A DNA stretch of 64,000 nucleotides, from positions 62,001 through 126,000 of the forward strand of contig CAYOSF010000010.1 of the NCBI GenBank assembly GCA_964406605.1, given 5' to 3'. The notes under the pieces are model-generated. The model had not been told where the DNA came from. It worked only from the letters and a program-made list of their open reading frames with translations, and made no database searches. Position numbers and translations under genes: made by a program. Below, piece by piece: positions 35,761-44,342 of the stretch. This stretch comes from CAYOSF01 sp964406605 (GTDB taxonomy: Bacteria > Chloroflexota > Dehalococcoidia > DSTF01 > RBG-16-68-14). How positions within the stretch are numbered: position 1 is the first letter of the stretch; each line of letters starts with the position of its first letter.

Positions 35761-36907
35761 GGCTGGCCTCTCGGATGGCGTCCATGATCGGTTCCGGTGA
35801 CATCATCTTTCCTCCAGCATGCTGGGCGGGCAGCACCGGCTTGGCGGTGAACCTCTCCACCTGGGTGATCATCTGCCCCAAGTTGACTTCTGCCACGACA
35901 AAGGCCTTGACTCGCTTGTCCAAGTCCCGGATCTGCTTCTCCGCAAACGGCCACAGAGTAATGAGCCTGAGCAGGCCGGCCTTGATTCCGTCTTCCCGGG
36001 CAATCGCCGCGGCGTGGCGGGCCGTCCGAGCGGTGGAGCCGAAGGAAACCACGGCGACGTCCGCGTCGTCCAGCTCCCACTCTTCCACCTCGATGATCTC
36101 GTCGGCGTGCGACAGGATCTTGTCGTTCAAACGGCGCACCAGCTTGTCGTGGGGCTCGGGGAACGTAGCCGGGTAACCGCGCTCGTCGTGCGTGAGGCCC
36201 GTCACGTGTACGCGGTGGCCCTCACCGGCGAACGGCATGGCCGGGATCAGTGACTCGTCCGTCTCATAGAGAAGCGTCTCTTTGCCGTTCGTGGGTCGCT
36301 TGCGGCCGACGTACGGGATCTCCGAGGCCTCGGGGATCACCACCCTCTCACTCATGTGTCCCACGATCTCGTCGCCCATGACGAAGGTGGGCGTGCGGTA
36401 CTTGTCGGCGGCGTTGAAGGCCTTGATGGTGTAGTCGAAGCATTCCTGCACGGAGGATGGGGCATAGGCGATGGGCTGATAGTCGCCATGAGAACCCCAC
36501 TTCACCTGCATGACGTCCGCCTGCGCGGTGAGCGTGGGCAGTCCGGTGGAAGGGCCTCCCCGCTGCACGTTGACCACGACGCAGGGCGTATCCGTGATCA
36601 TGCCCAGACCGATGTTCTCCATCATGAGGGAGAAGCCCGGCCCGGAGGTCGCGGTCATGGACCGCGCGCCCGCCCAGGAAGCGCCCAGAATGGCGCACAT
36701 GCTGGCCAGCTCGTCCTCCATCTGGACGTAGTGGGCTCCCACCTGGGGCATCCGGCGGGAGAGGCGCTCGGCCACCTCCGTGGAAGGGGTGATGGGATAG
36801 CCGGCGAAGAAATGGACGCCGGCGGCCATCGCACCCTCTGCCACAGCGATGTCGCCCGCCATGAAGTGCGTGCCCGTCAAGACCCGCTGGTCTGTGGGCG
36901 TCGTCAC
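35750..36907 (-). CDS. korA: 2-oxoacid:ferredoxin oxidoreductase alpha subunit
   Basis: 385 residues. GYPITPSTE near residue 36 is the alpha-subunit signature; SMTATSGPGFSLMMENIGLG and RGGPSTGLPT follow, and the C-terminal transketolase-like domain reads VVSFGSTARTARHA. It starts with GTG at 36907 overlapping the ferredoxin stop by 4 bp. The presence of PITPST and the gene order D-A-B-C match 2-oxoglutarate-type enzymes, although substrate assignment by sequence alone is uncertain. Confidence 0.93.
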   Translation of the reverse strand: MTTPTDQRVLTGTHFMAGDIAVAEGAMAAGVHFFAGYPITPSTEVAERLSRRMPQVGAHYVQMEDELASMCAILGASWAGARSMTATSGPGFSLMMENIGLGMITDTPCVVVNVQRGGPSTGLPTLTAQADVMQVKWGSHGDYQPIAYAPSSVQECFDYTIKAFNAADKYRTPTFVMGDEIVGHMSERVVIPEASEIPYVGRKRPTNGKETLLYETDESLIPAMPFAGEGHRVHVTGLTHDERGYPATFPEPHDKLVRRLNDKILSHADEIIEVEEWELDDADVAVVSFGSTARTARHAAAIAREDGIKAGLLRLITLWPFAEKQIRDLDKRVKAFVVAEVNLGQMITQVERFTAKPVLPAQHAGGKMMSPEPIMDAIREASHAV

Positions 36908-37188
36908 GGCGATACCTCCTCCTCGATCTCCTGGGTATAGATGGCGAACTCAGGGCAGATCATGGTGCAGAAGCCGCAGTGCACGCACGCCTCTTGCTTG
37001 TCTGCGGCCACCACCGGGTAGTGATAGCCCTTGGCGTTCAGATTGGGTGACTCCTCCAGCACGTCCTCAGGGCAGAACTCGATGCAGAAGTTGCAGCCCT
37101 TGCAGCGCTGGGGGATGATGTAGGTCTGCCCTCTGGGGATCTTGATGACAGACTTGTCTAAGGGTTGGCGAAGCAGAGTCGTCTCCAT
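36904..37188 (-). CDS. korD: 2x[4Fe-4S] ferredoxin subunit of the 2-oxoacid oxidoreductase
   Basis: 94 residues from the ATG at 37188 (a TTG at 37197 is in frame). Two clusters: CKGCNFCIEFCP at 29-40 and CVHCGFCTMICP at 68-79. It receives electrons from the TPP subunit and can hand them to the HdrA protein encoded downstream. First gene of the eight-gene operon. No ribosome site is visible before either start, so the transcript may be leaderless or poorly initiated. Confidence 0.9.
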   Translation of the reverse strand: METTLLRQPLDKSVIKIPRGQTYIIPQRCKGCNFCIEFCPEDVLEESPNLNAKGYHYPVVAADKQEACVHCGFCTMICPEFAIYTQEIEEEVSP

Positions 37189-37559
37189 AGAACACAAAGT
37201 CGACCGGTCCCTACTCGCAGCGGTCCCCTTGACCGCGCACGAACCCGTCGCAATCCGGCCAGCCTTTCTCTCCTATTATTCATTCTTACTGGCGGAGAAA
37301 GCATGAAACAAGGGCCAACCGGCCCCTCACACCCGGTAACTGGAGTGCGCAGAGGTGACAGATGTACCTAGACAAGAATACCTACTGATCGGGGGGAGAT
37401 CACGCGGCGGCCAGCTCCAGGGCACGCCGAGCGCCAGCGGGGCTCTCGCTCCAGGCCGGCGCGCCACGCGAGTCCACCGCGTTTGCGGCGAGACCGTGCC
37501 GTGGGTGATAATCGCCAGGGGACTGGTACCCTGCTCTGACGAGCCAAGGAGGTCTGACC
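37189..37559. other. Divergent promoter region, Kor operon / acyl-CoA dehydrogenase
   Basis: 371 bp non-coding. An AT-rich patch (TATTATTCATTCTTACT, 37273-37289) is the likely minus-strand promoter zone. A small hairpin GGGCC/GGCCC lies at about 37312-37325. No riboswitch recognised. Confidence 0.4.
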
Positions 37560-38795
37560 ATGAACAGCGCTGTGCTCACGGACGTTCGCCAGAATCTGCG
37601 AGAGGAAGTAGCGGCCTTCGTCCGCGACGACGTGCCCCGCCAGCTCATCCTCGACATGGACGGAGAGAGGGTGAACTACCCTCGCGAGTACCTGGAGGCG
37701 GCGGCCCGCCGGCGTCTACTCGGGTTGCGCTTCCCCGAGGAATACGGAGGCCGCGGCCTCGGCTGGGCTGAGGAGGTCGTGGCTTTGGAGGAGATCGGCG
37801 TGCTGGGGATGTCGTTGGGCTGCCTCTACTCGTTGGTCAGCATTGTCGGTGAGGCGCTGAACGTCTTCGGTTCGCCGGAGCAGAAGGCCAGGTGGCTTCG
37901 ACCGGCTCTTGATGGGAAGCTGACGGTGGCCGAGGCTCTGACAGAGCCGCGGGGCGGTTCCGACTTCTTCGGCGCGACGACTACCGCCCGGCTCGACGGC
38001 GATTGCTACGTCCTCAACGGCCAGAAGCGGTTCGTAGTCGGCGCCGAGGGTGCCGACTACTTCTTCGTGTACGCCAAGACGCAGCCCGATGCGCCGTCCC
38101 GCGACTCGCTCAGCGCCTTCATCGTCGAGAGGGGACCGGGCGTGGAGGTGCACCACGTCTACGGGCTGCTCGGCACGAGGGGCGGTGGCGCCGGCCGCGT
38201 GGTCTTCCGCGATGTCCGCGTGCCGCGGGAGAATGTCGTCGGCCGCGAGCACGGCGGAGCCGAGGTCTTCTACCAGATGATGATCCCGGAGCGAATGACC
38301 AGTGCGGCGGGCTGCATAGGGACGGCTCGAGCCGCCCTCGAGATCGCGGCCCGCTACAGCAGCCGCCGCAAGGCCTTTGGCCAGGAGATCCGCGCCTTCG
38401 AGGGCGTCAGCTTCAAGGTTGCTGACAGCATCACGCTGCTCGACGCCGCGCGCTCTCTGGTCGAGGCGACGGCCCGTGACATCGATGCCGGTGGGAAGGG
38501 AGGCCGCATCCGCCGCAAGGTGTCGGAGGCCAAGAAGTTCGCGACCGACTCCGCCTGGGAGATCGTCAACCACGCCATGCAGATCATGGGCGGCATCGGC
38601 TACACCAACGTCTACCCGATCGAGCGGCTCCTCCGCGATGTGCGGCTCGCCATGATCTGGACGGGCACCAACGAGATCATGAACCTGGTCATCCAGCACG
38701 AGTACTACCGCGAGCTGGGCTTTCCCACCCCGGGCCGCGACGTGGAGGCCGACGCTCCGCAGGCGGATCAGGTGGAGGAGAAGATCTACGAGTAG
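37560..38795 (+). CDS. Acyl-CoA dehydrogenase family protein
   Basis: 411 residues with the complete three-domain architecture: ALTEPRGGSDF in the beta domain, YVLNGQKRFVVGAEGADY, SSRRKAFGQEI and QIMGGIGYTNVYPIERLLRDVRL. The C-terminal Glu site reads IWTGTNEI, so it is absent, but Glu244 in IPERM aligns with the helix-G base of isovaleryl-CoA dehydrogenase, which makes catalysis plausible. A strong AAGGAGGT lies 7 bp before the ATG. Followed 55 bp later by another acyl-CoA dehydrogenase in the same direction. Divergent from the Kor-Hdr-Etf operon, suggesting that it feeds that ETF. Confidence 0.88.
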   Translation: MNSAVLTDVRQNLREEVAAFVRDDVPRQLILDMDGERVNYPREYLEAAARRRLLGLRFPEEYGGRGLGWAEEVVALEEIGVLGMSLGCLYSLVSIVGEALNVFGSPEQKARWLRPALDGKLTVAEALTEPRGGSDFFGATTTARLDGDCYVLNGQKRFVVGAEGADYFFVYAKTQPDAPSRDSLSAFIVERGPGVEVHHVYGLLGTRGGGAGRVVFRDVRVPRENVVGREHGGAEVFYQMMIPERMTSAAGCIGTARAALEIAARYSSRRKAFGQEIRAFEGVSFKVADSITLLDAARSLVEATARDIDAGGKGGRIRRKVSEAKKFATDSAWEIVNHAMQIMGGIGYTNVYPIERLLRDVRLAMIWTGTNEIMNLVIQHEYYRELGFPTPGRDVEADAPQADQVEEKIYE

Positions 38796-38850
38796 AGCGC
38801 GCACCGCGCGTTGAAGCGGGTTCGGTGATAGCGGGCCTGAGAGAAGGCGA

Positions 38851-40014
38851 ATGGACTTCCAAGTGACGGAGGAGCAACGGCTGCTCAGGGAGAGCGTCAG
38901 GACGTTCCTGGACCGGGAGATCGCGCCGGCCGCTCAGGAACGGGACAGCCGGGGGCCTCTCACGCGAGAGGAGGCCGTCGACTACATCAAGAAGCTCATC
39001 CCGTACGGGTACTACAGCGGCGCCCTGCCTCCTGAGTTCGGCGGGAGCGGTCTCGACCACAAGACTGTCGGGCTGCTCACGGAAGAGCTGGCCCGGGTCT
39101 GGGCCGGTCTGGCCGGGATGGTCTGGCTGGCCGGCGGGAGCGGCGCCGTCGCCGCGGCCGGCGAGACCCGCCGCGGGGAGCTGGCGGAGCGGTTCCGCGC
39201 GGGCGAGGCCATCGGCGCTGGCGCGATCAGCGAGCCCAACGTCGGCTCCGACGCCTCGGCCATCCAGACGACCGCCACGCCGGACGGGGACGACTGGGTG
39301 ATCAACGGCACCAAGGCCTGGATCTCCAATGGACCCGTCTGCGACCATGTGCTCGTCGCCGCTCAGACCGACAAGGCGGCCGGCCGCGCCGGCGTGCAGT
39401 GGGTGTTCGTCGAGCAAGAGGCCTCTCCCTACGCCTCGACACGCACGAACAACCTGCTGGGTCTGCGCGCCTGGCCGAACGGGGAGCTGAGCTTCCAGGA
39501 CTGTCGCGTTCCCCGCCAGAACGTCGGCGTCGCGGGCCTCGGCGGCTTAGCGGACGAGCGGCGACCCTGGGCGTTCGAGACGCCCCGCAGCATGCTGGCC
39601 ATCATCTCCACCGGTATCGCTCAGGCGGCCATCGATGCTTCCGTCGGCTACGCGCTGGAGAGGCAGCAGTTCGGGCGGCCCATCGCGCGCTTCCAGATGG
39701 TCCAGGAGATGATCGCCGACATGGTGATCGAGACCGAGGCCGCGCGCCTCCTCGCCTATCAGTCCCTCGATCTGCTGGACCACGCTGAGGAGTGCACCTG
39801 GCAGGCCGCCGCGGCGAAAGCCTACGCCACGGAGATGGCGGTCCGTGTCACCTCCAAGGCCATCGAGGTGCACGGCGCGGCGGGCCTGAGCGAGGAGCTG
39901 CCAATCGAGCGGTACTTCCGGGATGCGCGCGCCATGACGATCCCCGACGGCACCACCGAGATCCAGAAGCTGATCATCGGACGAGCGAAGACCGGCGTCT
40001 CCGCCTTCGCCTAG
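38851..40014 (+). CDS. Acyl-CoA dehydrogenase family protein
   Basis: 387 residues: AISEPNVGSDASAIQTTA, DDWVINGTKAWISNG, ERQQFGRPIARFQMVQEMIADM, EVHGAAGLSEELPIERYFRDAR. The catalytic-base position reads IPDGTTEIQ with Asp366 instead of Glu, and the helix-G position is Pro. Asp may act as a shorter base, as tested in mutants of family members, or the substrate may differ. The general pattern recalls glutaryl-CoA and cyclohexenoyl-CoA dehydrogenases. Co-directional with the preceding dehydrogenase, 55 bp downstream; GAGAGAAGG precedes the ATG. Confidence 0.87.
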   Translation: MDFQVTEEQRLLRESVRTFLDREIAPAAQERDSRGPLTREEAVDYIKKLIPYGYYSGALPPEFGGSGLDHKTVGLLTEELARVWAGLAGMVWLAGGSGAVAAAGETRRGELAERFRAGEAIGAGAISEPNVGSDASAIQTTATPDGDDWVINGTKAWISNGPVCDHVLVAAQTDKAAGRAGVQWVFVEQEASPYASTRTNNLLGLRAWPNGELSFQDCRVPRQNVGVAGLGGLADERRPWAFETPRSMLAIISTGIAQAAIDASVGYALERQQFGRPIARFQMVQEMIADMVIETEAARLLAYQSLDLLDHAEECTWQAAAAKAYATEMAVRVTSKAIEVHGAAGLSEELPIERYFRDARAMTIPDGTTEIQKLIIGRAKTGVSAFA

Positions 40015-40038
40015 CGAGCAACTCCCCGCGAGGCACCC

Positions 40039-40060
40039 GCCGAGCCTGGAAAGGCTCGGC
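40039..40060. terminator. Bidirectional hairpin between convergent genes
   Basis: Stem GCCGAGCCT (40039-40047) / AGGCTCGGC (40052-40060) with a GGAA loop, between the acyl-CoA dehydrogenase stop at 40014 and the E1-beta stop at 40060. Confidence 0.6.
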
Positions 40061-41076
40061 TACAACAATTCGAGGGCGGTGGCGCGCACCTGAGCCGCCG
40101 ACGGCATGTAGGCCATCTCCAGCGGCCGGCTGAAGGGTGTGGGCGCGTGGGGCGCGGTCACCTTCTTGACCGGGCCGTCCAGGTCGTCGAAGGCCTGGTC
40201 CGCGATGAGGGAGGCGATGTCGGCGGCGAGGCCGCAGCGGGGGAAGCCCTCGTCGACGATGACCGCGCGCCGGGTCCGCCGGACGGACGCCAGCACCGCC
40301 TCCTCGTCGAGCGGCGAGATGCTCAGCAGGTCCACCACCTCGGCATCGACGCCGTCTTCCTGGAGCGCCTGGGCGGCATCGAGGCAGACGTTCGTGGTGA
40401 AGGCTGCGCCGACGAGCGTCACGTCCTTCCCCTCGCGGGCGATCCGGGCCTTGCCGATCGGGAACTCGTAGGCTTCTTCGGGCACGTGCTCGGACCGGCC
40501 CAGCAGCAGCTTGTGGGTGCAGAAGATCACCGGGTCGTCGTCTCTGACCGCGGCGGCGAGCAGGCCCTTCGCGTGATAGGGCGTCGACGGGGCCACCACC
40601 TTCAGGCCGGGGATGTGCGCGAAGAAGGAGTAGAGCACCTTGGAGTGCTGCGCGCCCATGCCGATCCCCGCGCCGATGCGCGTGATCAGCGTCATCGGCA
40701 CGTTCGCGGTCCCGCCGGAGACGTAGTGGAAGAGGGCCGCCTGGTTCATCAGCGGGTCCAGGCACACGCCCAGAAAGTCGACGAACATGAGCTCGGCCAC
40801 CGGCCGCATTCCGGTGGCGGCGGCTCCGACGGCGGCCCCGAGAAAGCCCATCTCGGAGATCGGGGTGTCCAGGACGCGCTCGTTGCCGAACTCGCCCAGC
40901 AGTCCCTTGTACTCGGCGAAGACGCCGCCCCAGGCGTCGGCCAGACCTTCCTTCTCCCGGCCGGCCCCGCCCGCCACGTCTTCGCCCAGCAGGATGACGG
41001 ACGGGTCGCGGCGCATCTCCAGGCGGAGCGCCTCGTTGATCGCTTCCCGGAAGGTGATGACTCGCTCTTCTGCCAC
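40060..41076 (-). CDS. 2-oxoacid/acetoin dehydrogenase E1 component, beta subunit
   Basis: 338 residues from the GTG at 41076, which overlaps the TAG of the alpha-subunit gene by 1 bp. Family pattern: ITFREAINEALRLEM, ILLGEDV, RVLDTPISEMGFLGAAVGAA, GIGMGAQHSK and the C-terminal IVDEGFPRCG. With the alpha subunit it forms a TPP-dependent E1 that decarboxylates pyruvate, a branched-chain 2-oxoacid, or cleaves acetoin. No E2 or E3 gene is adjacent, so a partner elsewhere or a non-complex role must be assumed. Confidence 0.9.
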   Translation of the reverse strand: MAEERVITFREAINEALRLEMRRDPSVILLGEDVAGGAGREKEGLADAWGGVFAEYKGLLGEFGNERVLDTPISEMGFLGAAVGAAATGMRPVAELMFVDFLGVCLDPLMNQAALFHYVSGGTANVPMTLITRIGAGIGMGAQHSKVLYSFFAHIPGLKVVAPSTPYHAKGLLAAAVRDDDPVIFCTHKLLLGRSEHVPEEAYEFPIGKARIAREGKDVTLVGAAFTTNVCLDAAQALQEDGVDAEVVDLLSISPLDEEAVLASVRRTRRAVIVDEGFPRCGLAADIASLIADQAFDDLDGPVKKVTAPHAPTPFSRPLEMAYMPSAAQVRATALELL

Positions 41077-42077
41077 TACGGGTACCTCACGTAGACATCG
41101 GCGGTGATGTCCTCGGGCGTCGGGTCGGGGCTGTCCTCCGCGAAGGCGACGGCCTGGTCGATCTTCTTCTCCGCCTCGGCAGCCATGTTCTCCAGGCTCT
41201 TGGCGGAAACCTTGTGCGCCTTCTTCAGGACCCCGCCCAACTGGGCGATGCAATCGCGGGAGCGGTAGGACTCAAGCTCTTCCTCCGACCGGTAGCGCGC
41301 GGGATCGCCGAGATAGTGGCCGTAGTAGCGGTACGTCTCGCACTCCAGCAGCACCGGGCCCTTGCCGGAGCGGGCGTGGTCGACGGCCTCCCGCGCCTTG
41401 GCGTAGACGTCCCGGACGTCCTGGCCGTCCGCGATCAAGCCCGGCATCCGGTACGCGGCCGCGCGGTCAGCGACGTGGTCGGCCGCCAGGGCGTACTCCG
41501 ACGGCGTCGCTTCACCGTAGCGGTTGTTCTCGCAGACGAACACGACCGGCAGCTTCCAGACCGACGCCAGGTTCAGCGATTCGTGGAAGGCGCCGATGTT
41601 GGCGGCGCCGTCGCCGAAGAAGGCGACCGCGACGCGACCGGACTTGGTGAGCTTGGCGGTGAGCGCGGCGCCGCATGCGATGGGCAGCCCGGCGCCGACG
41701 ATCCCGTTCGCGCCCAGCATCCCGAGGCGAAAGTCGGCGATGTGGAGCGACCCGCCCTTACCCTTGCAGGTGCCGGTCGTCTTGCCGAACAGCTCCGCCA
41801 TCATGTCTTTCGGGGCGACGCCCTTGGCCAGGCAGTGCCCGTGGCCGCGGTGGGTGGAGGTCACGTAGTCGTCTTCCTGCAGCGCGGCGCACACGCCTGC
41901 GGCCACCGCCTCCTGGCCGACGTAGAGGTGGCCCACCCCGCTGAACTTGCCCTGGCCCACCAGCGCCACGAACCGCTCCTCGAAGGCGCGGATGAGCGAC
42001 ATGGTCTCGTAGAGCCGCACCAGCTCGTCCTTCGAGAGCTTCCCGGTCGCCTGCTTTCGTTTGGCCCTGGGTGCCAC
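41076..42077 (-). CDS. 2-oxoacid/acetoin dehydrogenase E1 component, alpha subunit
   Basis: 333 residues. Features: VGHLYVGQEAVAAGVCAAL, STHRGHGHCLAKG, GKGGSLHIADFRLGMLGANGIVGAG and the TPP motif GDGAANIGAFHESLN with ENNRYGEATP. The GKGGSxH/GANGIVG strings resemble acetoin and pyruvate dehydrogenases most. The GTG at 42077 has GGAGAGG 6 bp upstream and sits 2 bp beyond the stop of the Fe-S gene before it, so it is co-translated with that gene. Confidence 0.9.
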   Translation of the reverse strand: MAPRAKRKQATGKLSKDELVRLYETMSLIRAFEERFVALVGQGKFSGVGHLYVGQEAVAAGVCAALQEDDYVTSTHRGHGHCLAKGVAPKDMMAELFGKTTGTCKGKGGSLHIADFRLGMLGANGIVGAGLPIACGAALTAKLTKSGRVAVAFFGDGAANIGAFHESLNLASVWKLPVVFVCENNRYGEATPSEYALAADHVADRAAAYRMPGLIADGQDVRDVYAKAREAVDHARSGKGPVLLECETYRYYGHYLGDPARYRSEEELESYRSRDCIAQLGGVLKKAHKVSAKSLENMAAEAEKKIDQAVAFAEDSPDPTPEDITADVYVRYP

Positions 42078-42079
42078 GG

Positions 42080-43144
42080 TCAACCTCTCCTGCCGGCCTC
42101 CGTCGCGGCCGGCTCTCGGCCCGGCGGCCTCACTACCTTCATCTCGCCTCCGTCGCCTTCGACGACTATGCCGGAGTTTCGCAACAGCTTCAAGGCCCGC
42201 GCCCGCTTCTGGAGCGTCTCGAAGCAGACGATTGCGCAGTTCCCGCAGGTCACGGCGGTGTCGAACTCGTTTCGGGCCAGAATGCCGGGCTGGTCGTAGC
42301 CGGGCACCTCCATCGAGAGCCGGACGAAGCTGGGCAGCTCCGGGTGCTCCTGGGACCGCTGGACATGCTCCCGGGCGAGCCGTCCGAAGAGCGCGACGAG
42401 CTCGTTGTCGTCCTTGGGGATGGGAGGTTCGCTCGGGGCCAGCGTGCCCCACTTCGCTCCCTCGCCCCGGCCGGAGAAGCCGCCGCAACTGATGCCGCAG
42501 CGGGCGTGCAGCCCCTTTTTCGCGTGGGTGATCTCCCGCCCGCCCAGCGTGAACGTCACAGACTCAGTCTTGCTCATGAACCCGCCCGGGCAGGCGTGGA
42601 GACAGATGTTGCAGTTGTCGCACGGGCTCTCGTCCAGCGGGCTGTCCGCCTCCAGGGGCGCGTCGGTGACGACCGACGAGAGGTAGACGCGCGCGCCGTA
42701 CTCCGGCGTCATCACGTTACCGCTCCATCCGATGCGGCCCAGCCCGGCGGCGACGGCGGCGTAGCGGTGCGAGAACGGCGGTATCAGCTTGTTCACGAAG
42801 TTCGAGCCGGGCCGGTAGACGCCGTTCGGCGAGAGCGCGACCGCGCGGTGTCCCGCCTGCGTCAGCCGCTCCGCGACGGCCAGGCCGATGCGTCCCAGCG
42901 TCTGGATGTTCCCGTAGAAGTGGCTCCGGTAGGGCTGCGGGTCCTCTTTCGAGAGGTACTTGAGCACCGCCTCCTCGGGCTCGACCACGAGGAAGCTCAC
43001 GACGGTGCGGGCGTCCGGCAGGACGTGGTCGGTATCGGCCTCCGGCGGTCCGGCCAGGTTCTCTTGATTGGCGATGCCCACCTTGGCCGCGCCGCCCTCG
43101 ATAGCGATGCGCTTGATGTCGGCCGTGAGCGACGGTGCGATCAT
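42080..43144 (-). CDS. QueG/reductive-dehalogenase-like iron-sulfur protein
   Basis: 354 residues from the ATG at 43144 (a GTG at 43174 is also open; neither has a clear ribosome site). Two ferredoxin-like clusters: CDNCNICLHACPGGF near residue 185 and CGNCAIVCFETLQ near 305. An additional Cys pair, ARCGISCGGFSGRG, lies between. The layout resembles epoxyqueuosine reductase QueG and corrinoid reductive dehalogenase relatives, but no Tat signal is seen and the cobalamin contacts cannot be confirmed. It starts an operon with the E1 alpha/beta pair, an unexpected pairing. Role unknown; electron transfer or cofactor reduction for the E1 reaction is a guess. Confidence 0.75.
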   Translation of the reverse strand: MIAPSLTADIKRIAIEGGAAKVGIANQENLAGPPEADTDHVLPDARTVVSFLVVEPEEAVLKYLSKEDPQPYRSHFYGNIQTLGRIGLAVAERLTQAGHRAVALSPNGVYRPGSNFVNKLIPPFSHRYAAVAAGLGRIGWSGNVMTPEYGARVYLSSVVTDAPLEADSPLDESPCDNCNICLHACPGGFMSKTESVTFTLGGREITHAKKGLHARCGISCGGFSGRGEGAKWGTLAPSEPPIPKDDNELVALFGRLAREHVQRSQEHPELPSFVRLSMEVPGYDQPGILARNEFDTAVTCGNCAIVCFETLQKRARALKLLRNSGIVVEGDGGEMKVVRPPGREPAATEAGRRG

Positions 43145-43370
43145 GGCGTCGATGATTGTTACGGGCGCGGGCACGGCGTGTCAAGGCGGGGGGGGACGGG
43201 GGGAGGGGGTCGAGGGTCGCGGGTGCGGGGAGATGTTCATGACAGTGGCGGCGCGCTGATGCTGAGACGGGCGAGGGGACCAGCCCTGTCGTGTGACCCC
43301 GTCGGCGTACTGTTTGGTGGTCAGCGTCTTGAATCGATGCACGACGTCCGGCAACGACAACCGAGCGACC
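43145..43370. other. Intergenic upstream of QueG-like gene
   Basis: Contains a run of G (GGCGGGGGGGGACGGGGGGAGGGGG, broken here as a G-rich tract at about 43185-43210) just upstream of the minus-strand gene. Otherwise nothing recognised. Confidence 0.4.
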
Positions 43371-43441
43371 GTAGGGGCAGGCCCCCGTGCCTGCCCTCGA
43401 TCGTGGCGATGCCTGGGGCGACCACGGGGGGTCGCCCCTAC
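43371..43441. repeat. 71-bp MITE-like palindromic element
   Basis: Ends are inverted copies GTAGGGGC and GCCCCTAC. Inside are two nested hairpins: GGGCAGGC/GCCTGCCC and GGGCGACC/GGTCGCCC, each around CCCCGT- or ACGGGG-type loops. Half-copies of the same family occur at 51483-51507 and 55197-55222. No open frame; looks like a non-autonomous repeat. Confidence 0.75.
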
Positions 43442-43515
43442 GGGTCCACGAGGTAATTGTTTCGCAAGATCGCGTTTTTTCTGTCTACGCCGATTCGCAT
43501 TTGGTGTCGTTTCTT

Positions 43516-43642
43516 GGGCGTAGCCTACCCGCGGAAGGGCAGGCACCCGAACGTCACTACGCGCCCGGGCGCTCACAATGGCTTGCACCGCCCCACGATA
43601 CGGTGCGGGCGGGAAAGCACGAAGAGGCGGGTGGCACGGGGG
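43516..43642. repeat. Left copy of a diverged direct repeat flanking the ORF6N gene
   Basis: About 127 bp starting GGGCG and ending GGTGGCACG, aligning by eye over its whole length with 44343-44471 at roughly three quarters identity. Shared blocks include GAGGCAC-like AGCAGGCAC/GGCAGGCAC, GATACGG, GCGGGCGGGAAAGC and GGGTGGCACG. Confidence 0.65.
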
Positions 43643-43731
43643 GGCGCGCAAGCGCGAGACTTGGGTACAATAGGCAACGCTGGGCCAGCGGGCACCGTTG
43701 TTCGTCTGTCGGAACGCAGTGGAGGTCGGCC

Positions 43732-44262
43732 ATGGTAGGTGAGAGATCAATCGTTCCAGCGGAACGGATCCAGAAGCGGATTGTCGTTCTGCGTCGTCAG
43801 AAGGTCATGCTCGATGCGGATCTCGCCGATCTCTACGGCGTCCAGACCAAAGCCTTGGTGCAGGCTGTGAGGCGGAACCGAGAGCGCTTCCCGGAGGACT
43901 TCATGTTTCAGCTGACAAGAGAGGAGTTCGCCGACTTGAGGTCACAAACTGTGACCTCAAGTCCTCCCGGCTGGGGTGGCCGGCGCTACGCGCCCTACGC
44001 CTTCACTGAACAAGGGGTGGCGATGCTCTCCAGCGTCCTGCGGAGCAAGCGGGCCGCTCAGGTCAATATCGAGATCATGCGCGCTTTCGTCCGGCTGCGC
44101 CAGATACTGGCGACCCATGAGGAGTTCTCGCGGAAGCTGGACGCGCTGGAGAGGAAGTACGATGCTCAGTTCAAGGCAGTCTTTGAGGCGATCCGCCGGC
44201 TCATGGTACCACCGGGGCCCAAGCGCCGTCCCATCGGCTTCCGCGTGGACGAGAAGAGGTGA
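43732..44262 (+). CDS. ORF6N-domain protein
   Basis: 176 residues. Residues 12-100 are an ORF6N domain: VVLRRQKVMLDADLADLYGV, VRRNRERFPEDFMFQL and YAFTEQGVAMLSSVLRSKRA; the C-terminal 70 residues are helical and basic (EEFSRKLDALERKYDAQFKAV). ORF6N and KilA-N domains are DNA-binding modules found in phage anti-repressors and widely scattered bacterial genes. The ATG at 43732 has GGAGGT 6 bp upstream. It is flanked by diverged direct repeats about 830 bp apart and by a MITE-like element, consistent with gain by transfer. Targets unknown. Confidence 0.88.
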   Translation: MVGERSIVPAERIQKRIVVLRRQKVMLDADLADLYGVQTKALVQAVRRNRERFPEDFMFQLTREEFADLRSQTVTSSPPGWGGRRYAPYAFTEQGVAMLSSVLRSKRAAQVNIEIMRAFVRLRQILATHEEFSRKLDALERKYDAQFKAVFEAIRRLMVPPGPKRRPIGFRVDEKR

Positions 44263-44342
44263 CGAGACTCTAGGAGCACACATCGGTCCTGTCACAAGAG
44301 CGAGAGCGTAGCACGGGCGCAGCAGAAGGTCCAAGGCGTGTT

